Below, piece by piece: positions 53,074 to 61,848 of a DNA stretch of 64,000 nucleotides. Positions within the stretch are counted from its first letter, which is position 1; each line of letters starts with the position of its first letter. The position numbers and the translations under genes were made by a program. A model generated the notes under the pieces. The model saw only the letters and a list, made by a program, of their open reading frames with translations, did no database searches and was not told where the DNA came from. Source of the DNA: Cyanobacteria bacterium FACHB-63. Its GTDB lineage: Bacteria > Cyanobacteriota > Cyanobacteriia > Leptolyngbyales > Leptolyngbyaceae. The stretch lies in the NCBI GenBank assembly GCA_014695255.1, contig JACJNX010000126.1, forward strand, positions 1 to 64,000, read 5' to 3'.

Positions 53074-53653
53074 AGAGTTTCTTGCCTGGGACGATGGATC
53101 AGGCAGAGCGTTTGAGCTACTGGATGGAATTCCCGTGCCCTTATCAGAACCCAATGCCAATCACGAAGATTTGATCGAGCGGCTCTGTGCCTACCTCGAA
53201 ACGCATTGTCAGGAAAATGACTTGCTTTATGTGTCACGACAATCCAAGCAGGTGCGGCTCAAGACTGCCCCTGGAGAAAAGGAAAAAAGCCGGAAAGCGG
53301 ACATCGTAATCTTTGCAAAAGAAGAGTGGCAGCGAATGAAAACTAGCTCAAGTTCTGCTGCTGCCTATGTTCCACCGCCCGGAATCATCGAGGTTGTTAG
53401 CAACAATTGGAAAGACGATTACCTGACAAAACTCGCTGAATATGAGGATTTAGGTATTTTAGAGTACATCATCGTGGACTATGCCGCGTTCGGGGGCATT
53501 CGATTCATTGGATCTCCAAAGCAGCCCACGATTACTATTTACCAGCTTGAGAACGGAGAGTACCTTCCTGGCAAAGTATTTCGAGGGCAGGATCGAATTC
53601 GGTCCAGATTGTTTCCAGATCTTCTCCTAACGGCTGAGCAGTTTTTGCGATGA
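53039..53653 (+). CDS. Uma2-family nuclease-like protein
   Basis: 204 residues from ATG 53039, with AAGGG close upstream. It has the PD-(D/E)XK Uma2 (DUF820) pattern: 'LTFEEFLAWDDGSGRAFELL' at the start, the catalytic 'KADIVIF' and 'IIEVVSNNWKDDYLTKLAEY', then 'LGILEYIIVDY'. All core residues are present. Uma2 proteins are very common in cyanobacteria and are thought to be restriction-like endonucleases, often linked to mobile DNA. It overlaps the 140-residue gene. Confidence 0.9.
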   Translation: MYATVTQPLTFEEFLAWDDGSGRAFELLDGIPVPLSEPNANHEDLIERLCAYLETHCQENDLLYVSRQSKQVRLKTAPGEKEKSRKADIVIFAKEEWQRMKTSSSSAAAYVPPPGIIEVVSNNWKDDYLTKLAEYEDLGILEYIIVDYAAFGGIRFIGSPKQPTITIYQLENGEYLPGKVFRGQDRIRSRLFPDLLLTAEQFLR

Positions 53654-54106
53654 GCCAATAACGTGGAGGTTTTGGTGGCGTCTGAAAATCGAAAAAATTT
53701 TGAGCGCGCTTTGCGCGAGAAGAAGGGCAAAGCGCTAGAGGGCTAAAGGGCAAAGCGCTACAGGGTCCTCGGAGCAGAACGACAACTGTTGTCGCGTTGT
53801 TGATCCAGGAGCCGCCCCGCTCTGTTGTCTATCCCGCTCTCAGCTTAATCGATTTCGGGGGAGGCACAAAAGACCAGGATTCAAAAACCGATTGCGCTAA
53901 ACGCCAGGTATCCCAATGCACGAGATGAGCCTCCCAATGCTGAAGGGATTACTTCAGAAAATATTTGTAAAAAGTATAAACATCAACAGGATAAAGTGTA
54001 CGGAAGTGACGTTCACAAGCACTTTCTGAGCTCAGAATTTCAGACGTTTGAAGAAATCAGCTGCATTAATCGTCGTCTAGTAAAACATTTCCATTAGCAG
54101 ACTTTG
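53654..54106. other. 450-base gap with a short duplicated motif
   Basis: No gene is supportable. GGGCAAAGCGCTA occurs twice (53725-53737 and 53748-53760, period 23), next to GAGCGCGCTTTGCGCGAG, a short GC-rich fold-back. This resembles the small repeats common in cyanobacterial gaps. The remaining 300 bases, down to the end of the FGE gene, show nothing I can name. The genes on both sides converge here. Confidence 0.6.
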
Positions 54107-57100
54107 TTAGAAAGGGCTGTCTTCATCAATGTTCGTCTCGTCGCTGTGAATGACATCATCACTTGTTTCAGGTTCGTCCTCAGCGGAACTATCATTGTGC
54201 TCTTCGTTCCAATCATAGTCATCATTTGGGTCACCCCAATCTGGCTCAATAAAGCCCCAATCGATTTCATCTAAATTCGTGACCTCAAGCTCAATCTCGC
54301 CAACCTCAAGCTCATCTTCGGCGCTAGTAGATTCATCCATTAATGAAATTAAAACGTTAGCTTCTAAACTTGCCTGTATCGTCGTGTCGTTGACTCCAAT
54401 TACAATGTCTTCGCGGTCGATTGAGTCATAAGTTGTAAAGGAAAAGTTACATTCCAAATCCACTTCGGCAATCAATTCAGCTTCAATCACAACTCCGTCT
54501 GCGTCAGAATCACCAGGTCTAAAGACTTGATTCGGCGGCTCCAGCACCTTGAATACACCTTGAAGCACGCTGATCTCGACTAACTCTGCTTCATAGCTAT
54601 AGCTAGATTCTGGTTCTGGGTTAAGGTTAAGGTTCTCTAAGTGAGACTTTAAGACATCCGAAACGACTTGTTCGATTCCCTGAAGTTCACCCCGCGCATA
54701 CTTATCTGAAAGTGATCGACATAAAGCCTCGACACCCACCCGTTGAGAGTTAGAATCTTCAATTCCAACTGAACAGACAACCCGAAACCCATTGCTGTCA
54801 CTGCGAAGTTCGGCTGAAAGTGCATAACGAGATGCAGATCGACAATTCTGGGGTAAATCTTGCCAAGATCCTCCGCGCAGTACACGAGTTATTCGTTCAA
54901 GGCTATCTGACTCACACCAAGGTTCACTGTTGGTCGGTGCGCCGTTGTAGGTGTCATGCCAGTAATCCGCACACCATTCCCGCACATTCCCGTGCATATC
55001 ATAGAGGCCGAAGTGGTTAGACAGCCCAAAATTGCCAACAGGTGTCGTTTCTTCTCGATATTGCCCCTTCACGCCCTGACTATAGACAGAATTACAATCA
55101 TAATTTGCGAGTTCAGGGGTGATCGTTTCTCCAAAATGGAATGGTGTATCATCTCCATTGCCTACTGCATCTCCGACCCCAGATATTTCAGTCAAAAAAG
55201 CAGGAGATGCACGACAGGCGTATTCCCACTCAGCTTCTGTTGGCAAGCGGTAGGATTTGCCTGTCAACCGGGATAAGCGATCGCAAAACTCCACTGCATC
55301 ATGCCAAGAAACGTTCTCAACGGGTCGAGCGTCACCCTTAAACTCTGAAGGATCGGGATCAAGCGATCGGTTCACCTGCTCAAACTCCGCCACGATTCGC
55401 CATTGTGCCTGAGTAATTGGATGTTTCCCGATAAAAAACGAGTCAACGGTGACAGAATGCTGTGGACTTTCAGAATTGGAGCGGTCTGACTCATCCTCTG
55501 GCGATCCCATCAAAAAGCTACCTCCTGGAATTGACACCATCTCCAGTTCGACCTCGCCCAACGCTTCCACAAACTGCCAAGCCTGCCTTTGCTCTTGGTG
55601 AACCACCAATTTCGGGTTACGTAATCTTCTCGTCTGAACCTCGATCGTCGCTACCGTAAATTCAAACGGCTGAAGCGTTTCATCAATCACGCCTGTTTCA
55701 AACTCAAACTCCAGCAACGGTGGAGTTGTGTGAGAGGTCGCCCCGTCACGTAGATCGATAAGTATAGGTTGCTCCACTCTCAAGTCTATTAACTCTGGTT
55801 CAATCTCGCTGTGGTCATCTTCGGAGAATAAAAGAGCAACTTCAGCTACAGCATTAATTGTTTGATCAGGAATTATTTCTTCAATGGTTGGAGATTCATT
55901 AAACTCTGGGTGATACTCATCAGCATCAAAATAGCTAAGTTCTACTGCAAAATTGATTCTGACTTCTAATTCAAAAGATGCATGATCTTCCAAAACTTCT
56001 ACAAGTCTACGTTCAACAATCGTCAATGAAAGTTCTTCACCTTCAGCCAAACAAATTTCTTCAGGCATGGGTTGTATCGAAAGCTCTTTAGGACGAAGAC
56101 CCGGAAAAACTGCCTCAAATTGATAATTCTGTCGGACAAAGTAATCAAGAATTTCCCGTTGAAAATAATCAATTTGTGCATTCAAAGCATCATAGAGTGC
56201 TGCTTCATCGAGAGGACGGTTTTCCGATTCAGCGCTGTTTGGTATTCGTGATTGCGTCAACTCCTCTACCCAATCCGCATACTTTCCCCCCAACCCTTGC
56301 AACACCTCACGAGTCACCGCAGCAAACGGCAGCACCTCCGCCTTTGCCTTTTCATCTATCGCTAAATCTTCCAGCAACTCCGGCAGCAAAAACGCTTCAA
56401 AGCTCCGCATCGATCGACCCAATCGCCTTTCAATATCTTCAGACAACTGTTGCCGCACTTCATCCGGCAGTCGCTTCAACACATCATCTGCCACCTGATC
56501 CATCACCCGTTCCGTATCCGGAATCAGCACGACCCTGAGCAGCCGTTGTCGCACTCCATCCCAAAACTCATAGCGGGGCTGCAATCTCTGCGGCTCATTC
56601 TCAGCGGGAGCTACCCGCCGCAACAACCCACTCAAAAACACCTCCGCCAAATGCACCGTTCCCGCTTGAGGCAAAAGATTCCTCTGAATTAACCGGACAA
56701 TCGATGGACTTACTGGAACCGCTGCCATCATTTCCGCTAACCGTCGCGCGATCGGGGAAGCCGTCTCCCGGAATCGCTGCACTAGCAACGCGGGTTCTGA
56801 TGGATCGGTTCCTTCAGAGTTGCGCTCCGCGCTAATCGCAGATTCTGCCTCAATTTGACTATAGTTAGCCAATTGCGCTGTACTCAAAAGCACCCCTGCC
56901 GTGAAGAATCCTCCACTGCCAGCAATCACCTTTGCCCATTGCAGCAACGCTTTTGGATCAAGCGTTACGATCGGCAACAGGATCGACTGCTTTGGCAGTT
57001 TTGAGAATCCCTCTATCGTGAACTGATCATTCCGTCCCCCCGGTGATTCTGCCCCTAACCAGACAAACTCGCCCAGTCCTAATGTGCTTCGCTCCCAAAA

Positions 57101-57964
57101 CCGCTCAGGTAGCAGTTGCAGCACTGTCACTGGATTTTGCCTCATCCATTCCTGGAGTAGTGCCCCCACTCGACCGAGCTTCCACCCGATCGACGTACAA
57201 TCGCTGATAAACAAGATCAAGCGTCTACCCGTTGGATCTAGCAATTCTTTCGGATGACGAGGCTGAGTACGATCGACAACTGCCGCTTTCCGCCGAAACA
57301 GTTGCATCTTTCCCTCTGAAGAATTCACCAATTGCCAGGTTCGCACATCTCGAAACGCCCCATGTCGCTCCATCAAAACTTGAAACTCCACGATCGTCTT
57401 TTGCCAAATCTCCAACAGATTGGTTTCTTCAACCACGATCGCTAGCTCTAACCATCGCTCCGGGGCAGGTTGCATCACCGGACTCCAGATCTTTTCGTCA
57501 GCAATCTGCCTCACTGTTGCCGCTTCATCCAAAATCTGAGCATAGTGTGATTTCGCCTTCCGCATCAGCGGACGCAGCGATCTCGATAGCTCCAACGTTC
57601 GGGGCAGAGCCGGGGTATCTGGAACTGAGATGGGTAGAGCAGGAGTAGGTTTGCTATCAGATTGGGGTTGTTCTGCCACTAGGGGAACTTGCGGCACAGG
57701 GGGCAGGGATGCGCGCTCGCCGACAGGGAGATCTACAACAGGTAGGATCTCAGGAAGGTTTGCGATCGTAGACCGACTTTGTTCCGCTAATCCCTCTGAT
57801 GCAACAGGAGAACCATTTTTGTTAATTTCGAGCGTCAACCACAACAGGTTTGCAATTTCTTCTGCATTTAGATCAAACGGGATGCCATTGAGATCAAGCT
57901 TCACTCCACTTTGTTGTAAAGTAGAGATGAAACGAGCGATCGCCGGAGAAGCATCCTGTTGCAT
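54107..57964 (-). CDS. SAV_2336-type protein with formylglycine-generating-enzyme-like domain
   Basis: 1285 residues. Residues about 125-480 match the SAV_2336 N-terminal module: 'SLRPLMRKAKSHYAQILDEA' then 'ERWLELAIVVEETNLLEIWQ' and 'LILFISDCTSIGWKLGRVGA', which may be an inactive vWA-like fold. A helical region follows. Residues about 805-1063 are an FGE/SUMF1 (C-lectin) domain: 'MVSIPGGSFLMGSPEDESDR', 'YRLPTEAEWEYACRAS', 'GLYDMHGNVREWCADYW', 'RVLRGGSWQDLPQNCRSASR'. The last 220 residues are very acidic. It is the final gene of the MoxR-caspase operon. The FGE domain may bind or sense a target instead of acting as an enzyme. Confidence 0.85.
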   Translation of the reverse strand: MQQDASPAIARFISTLQQSGVKLDLNGIPFDLNAEEIANLLWLTLEINKNGSPVASEGLAEQSRSTIANLPEILPVVDLPVGERASLPPVPQVPLVAEQPQSDSKPTPALPISVPDTPALPRTLELSRSLRPLMRKAKSHYAQILDEAATVRQIADEKIWSPVMQPAPERWLELAIVVEETNLLEIWQKTIVEFQVLMERHGAFRDVRTWQLVNSSEGKMQLFRRKAAVVDRTQPRHPKELLDPTGRRLILFISDCTSIGWKLGRVGALLQEWMRQNPVTVLQLLPERFWERSTLGLGEFVWLGAESPGGRNDQFTIEGFSKLPKQSILLPIVTLDPKALLQWAKVIAGSGGFFTAGVLLSTAQLANYSQIEAESAISAERNSEGTDPSEPALLVQRFRETASPIARRLAEMMAAVPVSPSIVRLIQRNLLPQAGTVHLAEVFLSGLLRRVAPAENEPQRLQPRYEFWDGVRQRLLRVVLIPDTERVMDQVADDVLKRLPDEVRQQLSEDIERRLGRSMRSFEAFLLPELLEDLAIDEKAKAEVLPFAAVTREVLQGLGGKYADWVEELTQSRIPNSAESENRPLDEAALYDALNAQIDYFQREILDYFVRQNYQFEAVFPGLRPKELSIQPMPEEICLAEGEELSLTIVERRLVEVLEDHASFELEVRINFAVELSYFDADEYHPEFNESPTIEEIIPDQTINAVAEVALLFSEDDHSEIEPELIDLRVEQPILIDLRDGATSHTTPPLLEFEFETGVIDETLQPFEFTVATIEVQTRRLRNPKLVVHQEQRQAWQFVEALGEVELEMVSIPGGSFLMGSPEDESDRSNSESPQHSVTVDSFFIGKHPITQAQWRIVAEFEQVNRSLDPDPSEFKGDARPVENVSWHDAVEFCDRLSRLTGKSYRLPTEAEWEYACRASPAFLTEISGVGDAVGNGDDTPFHFGETITPELANYDCNSVYSQGVKGQYREETTPVGNFGLSNHFGLYDMHGNVREWCADYWHDTYNGAPTNSEPWCESDSLERITRVLRGGSWQDLPQNCRSASRYALSAELRSDSNGFRVVCSVGIEDSNSQRVGVEALCRSLSDKYARGELQGIEQVVSDVLKSHLENLNLNPEPESSYSYEAELVEISVLQGVFKVLEPPNQVFRPGDSDADGVVIEAELIAEVDLECNFSFTTYDSIDREDIVIGVNDTTIQASLEANVLISLMDESTSAEDELEVGEIELEVTNLDEIDWGFIEPDWGDPNDDYDWNEEHNDSSAEDEPETSDDVIHSDETNIDEDSPF

Positions 57965-57970
57965 ACTCGA

Positions 57971-58969
57971 TCAAATCCCCTCATTGCTACTGAGGAACTG
58001 AAGCAATCGTTTTTTCAGATCTTCGCGCTCTTTTTCGCTGGGGGTCTGTTCGCGAGTAAACAAATAAATCGCATTCAATAACTGATCCGTTGCCAGGGTA
58101 CCTTTCTTGCTGGAGTCGAAAAACTCCTGAATCAGCGTCTCAACCTGTGGCAGCACCTCAGATCCCAAGTGCCGCTGCACAATTTCACTAAGCTCCTTGG
58201 CAGTTTTTGGTGTCGGCATCTCTAGTCGCAAGCAGCGACGTAAGAAGGGCGGTGGAAAGTCGCGTTCATTGTTACTGGTCATAATCACAAGCGGGAACGC
58301 CCGACAGCGCACAATGCCATTTTTAATCGTTGCCTTACCTTGCTCTGCTCCCGTGCGATCGCTCGTGCGAACTTCAACCTCTGGCGTTTTAATGCGTTGC
58401 AGTTCCGGAATCGCAAATTCTCCATCTTCAAACAGATTCAACAGATCATTCGGCAAGTCGATATCGCTTTTATCAATCTCATCGATTAGCAGCACACGCG
58501 GTTGGTTAGACGGCAAGAACGCGGTTCCCAGAGCATTTAAGGTAATGTAATTCCCGATCATTTCTGAATAATCTCGTGCTTCCTCCGGTCGTAGCTGTGC
58601 GTCTTGTAATCGTGCGATCGCATCGTAACTATACAACCCGTCTTTCAGCGTCGTGCGAGTCGTAATTGCCCATTTCAGCACTGCTCCCAGGTTCAATTCT
58701 TGCGCCACATCATACGCCAGTGAAGATTTCCCTGTACCAGGATTGCCCGTAATTAGCAGCGGACGACGCAGATAAAGGCCTGCATTCACCATCTCGATCG
58801 CTTCTTTCGGTGCCCGAAAGGTTTCCCCTTTCTCTCGCTGGCGCTCATCAAATCTCTTATCATCGTCTCGAAAGTTCCGCCAAGGCGGTGGCGGTGGCAG
58901 ACGATTGATATCTCCCTCTCCCGTTCCGGTGAAGATTTTCCAGTCTGAATTGCTTGCTGGATTGCTCAT
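57971..58969 (-). CDS. MoxR-family AAA+ ATPase
   Basis: 332 residues. Walker A 'LLITGNPGTGKSSLAYDVAQ' (about 73-92), Walker B 'RVLLIDEIDKSDIDLPNDLL', sensor 1 'PLVIMTSNNERDFPPPFLRR' with the arginine finger pair. The N-terminus is Pro-rich ('NRLPPPPPWRNFRDDDKRF'). MoxR ATPases remodel partner proteins, usually with a vWA protein. Here it lies between the caspase-VMAP and SAV_2336 genes with 2- and 6-base gaps, as in MoxR-VMAP-vWA ternary systems, where the ATPase would gate effector activation. Confidence 0.93.
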   Translation of the reverse strand: MSNPASNSDWKIFTGTGEGDINRLPPPPPWRNFRDDDKRFDERQREKGETFRAPKEAIEMVNAGLYLRRPLLITGNPGTGKSSLAYDVAQELNLGAVLKWAITTRTTLKDGLYSYDAIARLQDAQLRPEEARDYSEMIGNYITLNALGTAFLPSNQPRVLLIDEIDKSDIDLPNDLLNLFEDGEFAIPELQRIKTPEVEVRTSDRTGAEQGKATIKNGIVRCRAFPLVIMTSNNERDFPPPFLRRCLRLEMPTPKTAKELSEIVQRHLGSEVLPQVETLIQEFFDSSKKGTLATDQLLNAIYLFTREQTPSEKEREDLKKRLLQFLSSNEGI

Positions 58970-58971
58970 CG

Positions 58972-60807
58972 TTATGCGCTCCTACCTGTCCAATTATCGT
59001 CGGGAAAGGGACGATATGGATTGTCCCACAATAAGGCAAGATGTGGGCTAATGTGCCTACACTGGGATAGCCTTCCCGTCAGTGCTGTCGGCAGGTTTCC
59101 GACACAGCCGCTTAAAACAGACTCTAATGTGCTGCAAGGTTCAGAAATCGAGTGGTTTGGACGTAGCCAGATCGCGATCGGGATGCCTTTAACCAAAATC
59201 TTTTGAAATGTTTCTTGATGCTCAAGGTCATCGCTATCGAAGACGCACCCGATTTTGGTGTAGTCTTCCAACGCTTCGTCAAATTGTCTTTGATCTCCTC
59301 TTTTGCAGATAACAACATCCTGAGCGAATGCGTTTGGCTGAAAATTGCTCCATCGCTTCTTCCAGTTGCCATGAGCCACCGATTTTTTTCGCCGTTCTGT
59401 CGATCGCACCACCACTATCTCGCATTCATCGCTAATGCTGTGCTTTTCCCCAAAAATGTTGATCTTAATCTTTTCTTCGATCGGCAGGTGTAGCAGCTTC
59501 TTCGGCAAAAAACAATGAATTGCAAGATCACTGAGTGCAATCTCTTTATCGTCAGCCACATCTGTCACTATGTCTGCAATGATTGGAAAAATTTGTTCAG
59601 CACTCACCGCAGCATCTTCACCGATCGAAATTGACAATCTCGTTTTCTGCCACTGGTCATTTTGATGCTTGGGGTCGCGGTCTTCGGCAAAACACGCCTC
59701 TATAGTGTAAGAACCTCGTTGCTGCTTGTGTTCGTTCACCCCCACCATCAAACAGTACTTCGCTGAATCCTGAGTTTGCACCAGTTCAGTGCACTTAAGG
59801 TTGTGATTCGCCCATGTTTGAATAGATTCACGAAGTTCAGGTGAAATCGACTCATCCTGAATCAGCAACCCTACAAATTTTGGTAGAAGTTGATCAATTC
59901 CTTCAGGCAAATTAACCAGGCGAGACAGCAATGACTTGGCCGTTGTTGGCACAATCCCATGAATCCACTCTGCATAGCAAGCTTTGTAGGCATCAGTCCA
60001 TTGCTCAGGCTCAATCTGCTTCAGAATAGAGACTAAACGTTCAGCCGCCGGCAGTTTCCGTAGGTCAGTATATCGAGGATTGACAATGAATCTAGCTTCC
60101 TCTTGCACTTCTGCGCTGTTACTAACAGCTTTCTGAGTTCTCAAATGCTGATTAACTGCTTCAACTAGAGCGCCGATCGAAATGAACTCTCCCTGATTCA
60201 GCAACCCCTCATACTCAGGTTGCATCACGGTTGATAATGCTTCAACAAAAGCACCATCTCCAGCTTCGTCATTAGAGCGAGACGAAGCAATCATCCAAAA
60301 GCCACTTCCCGCAGCCTTGACACCTTTGAGGTTGCTCAAAGTTTCAGCAGCTTGTCGCATACCCGTATTGGCATAGCAAACATCTAGAATCAGTAGAACA
60401 TTTTGAGGAGAGTTCCTGGTGTTTGGGAAGAAACTATTGATCAATGAGCGAGTCGCGATCGCTCTCTCACCCAGACTATTTTCCCGCGATTCAAGCGTGA
60501 ATAAGTAATGATCTCCGAATCGTCCGCCTTCATCCCCATGCCCTGCATAGTAGATCGCGACACAATCAGAAGTTTTACGCTCGGAACTCGCGAACCAACT
60601 GCTCAAAGCAGTTTTGATGTCATTTGCCATCGCACCGAGAGGAATCTGTTCAGACAAAACCCTCTCGTAGCCTTGCGCTTGAAATAGATTCGTCACTTGT
60701 TCAAGGTCATGTTCAACATTCTCCAACTTAGGAAGCCCCATGTACTCACAAGTTGGAGAGCCGATCGCGATTAAGTAGCGGCGTGGTTCAGAATCAGAGA
60801 AGCTCAT
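58972..60807 (-). CDS. Caspase-like protease fused to VMAP-C domain
   Basis: 611 residues. Residues about 8-225 are a caspase/metacaspase (peptidase C14) domain with the dyad H90 ('IYYAGHGDEGG') and C144 ('LLILDVCYANTG'). Residues about 245-605 fit the vWA-MoxR-associated protein C-terminal domain: a cysteine-poor alpha/beta region ('SAKYCLMVGVNEHKQQRGSY', 'EIALSDLAIHCFLPKKLLHL') and the typical ending 'HLALLWDNPYRPFP'. Such fusions are seen as effectors in NTP-dependent conflict systems; the protease would cut host or self targets upon activation. The key residues are intact. Encoded between the hydrolase and MoxR genes. Confidence 0.88.
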   Translation of the reverse strand: MSFSDSEPRRYLIAIGSPTCEYMGLPKLENVEHDLEQVTNLFQAQGYERVLSEQIPLGAMANDIKTALSSWFASSERKTSDCVAIYYAGHGDEGGRFGDHYLFTLESRENSLGERAIATRSLINSFFPNTRNSPQNVLLILDVCYANTGMRQAAETLSNLKGVKAAGSGFWMIASSRSNDEAGDGAFVEALSTVMQPEYEGLLNQGEFISIGALVEAVNQHLRTQKAVSNSAEVQEEARFIVNPRYTDLRKLPAAERLVSILKQIEPEQWTDAYKACYAEWIHGIVPTTAKSLLSRLVNLPEGIDQLLPKFVGLLIQDESISPELRESIQTWANHNLKCTELVQTQDSAKYCLMVGVNEHKQQRGSYTIEACFAEDRDPKHQNDQWQKTRLSISIGEDAAVSAEQIFPIIADIVTDVADDKEIALSDLAIHCFLPKKLLHLPIEEKIKINIFGEKHSISDECEIVVVRSTERRKKSVAHGNWKKRWSNFQPNAFAQDVVICKRGDQRQFDEALEDYTKIGCVFDSDDLEHQETFQKILVKGIPIAIWLRPNHSISEPCSTLESVLSGCVGNLPTALTGRLSQCRHISPHLALLWDNPYRPFPDDNWTGRSA

Positions 60808-60813
60808 AAAACA

Positions 60814-61698
60814 TTACGAATCAAATAGACCTGTTGCGATCGCCTCCCCCGTTGCTTGAGCGTTCAAGTATCGAGCCGCCGAATGCGATTGCCAGCCGTT
60901 GTGAACTAAGCGATCGACCACTGCACCGAAGTATGGAGCCAGCTTCTCTCTAACCGCCACAACATCGCCCTGATCCGCAATATTAAACCAATGTTTAACC
61001 TTGGGGTAAACTCCCTTTTCGCCTTGAGGAGAAGGAGTCAAAGCCTTGAAGACGAGCGGAGATCCCAAAGGAGATCCCACCGTCACTAGCGCTTCCACAT
61101 TCCATTCAGAATGGGCGCAAAGGCATTCATAAGCGATCACCGATCCCAGCGAGTGCCCAATTATGACTTTCGTTTCTGGGGTCACTTTATCAACGACCCG
61201 TGCCTGAATCGCTGCCTTCATCTCTACATTCTGTAGGTACTCCCGCACTTGCTTCAGCGCAAATAGCACCGCCCGCTCACCACCCAGCGCCTGAAAAAAT
61301 TTTGATTTTGCTATCTGTCTAAGCGCACGAGGCACGATCGCAGAAAAACCGCCGCGTCCTTCAAATTCTGGGCTTTGAATTGTTGAGTCCTCACCCAGTG
61401 GATCGAGTTCAGCTCGGTTTGCTTCCGAGAGCCGAGCCGCTTCCCGCCACCACTCAAGCAGCAACATTTCTTCCCACTCGTCTGTAACATCCTCTGCAGG
61501 TAGTTTAGGAAGATTGCCTGCTCTAGTTCCGGCAGGACGAAATAAAGCTCCGTAGGCAGCGATCGTAAAATCCTCCTTCGTTATGCGAGGAAAACCCGCT
61601 TCTTCCAATCCTCCCTGTATTGCTGGCAACCACTCTGCCTCAATTTGGGGAGCAGTGAGATGCGTATGGGCAATTCCGTGAATTCCAACGACTTTCAT
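60814..61698 (-). CDS. Alpha/beta hydrolase (lipase/esterase-like)
   Basis: 294 residues. The oxyanion strand 'MKVVGIHGIAHTHL' starts the protein, the nucleophile elbow is GHSLG in 'VIIGHSLGSVIAYECL' (about residues 183-198), and the late acid/His segment is 'WFNIADQGDVVAVREKLAPY' with 'HNGWQSHSAARYLN'. There is no signal peptide. It is the first gene of the four-gene operon, 6 bases before the caspase. In conflict systems such hydrolases can be effectors that attack membranes or cofactors; here this is inference from context. Confidence 0.85.
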   Translation of the reverse strand: MKVVGIHGIAHTHLTAPQIEAEWLPAIQGGLEEAGFPRITKEDFTIAAYGALFRPAGTRAGNLPKLPAEDVTDEWEEMLLLEWWREAARLSEANRAELDPLGEDSTIQSPEFEGRGGFSAIVPRALRQIAKSKFFQALGGERAVLFALKQVREYLQNVEMKAAIQARVVDKVTPETKVIIGHSLGSVIAYECLCAHSEWNVEALVTVGSPLGSPLVFKALTPSPQGEKGVYPKVKHWFNIADQGDVVAVREKLAPYFGAVVDRLVHNGWQSHSAARYLNAQATGEAIATGLFDS

Positions 61699-61848
61699 GA
61701 GAATTTAACTCCAACCCACAATTCCCTCTATTTCTCATAATTAAACATCTAAAACCGCCTAAATTACGGAAAGAAAAAGCAAACAAGGATGACTTTTTAG
61801 CCGCATCAACAACCTACGAAAATTTCTCATCTGCTACATTGGAAACTT

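Noticed and set aside
54107-61698. Calling the SUMF1-like domain an active formylglycine-generating enzyme
   Set aside because: No sulfatase partner is present and the domain sits within a large conflict-type protein, where it more likely has a binding or sensing role.
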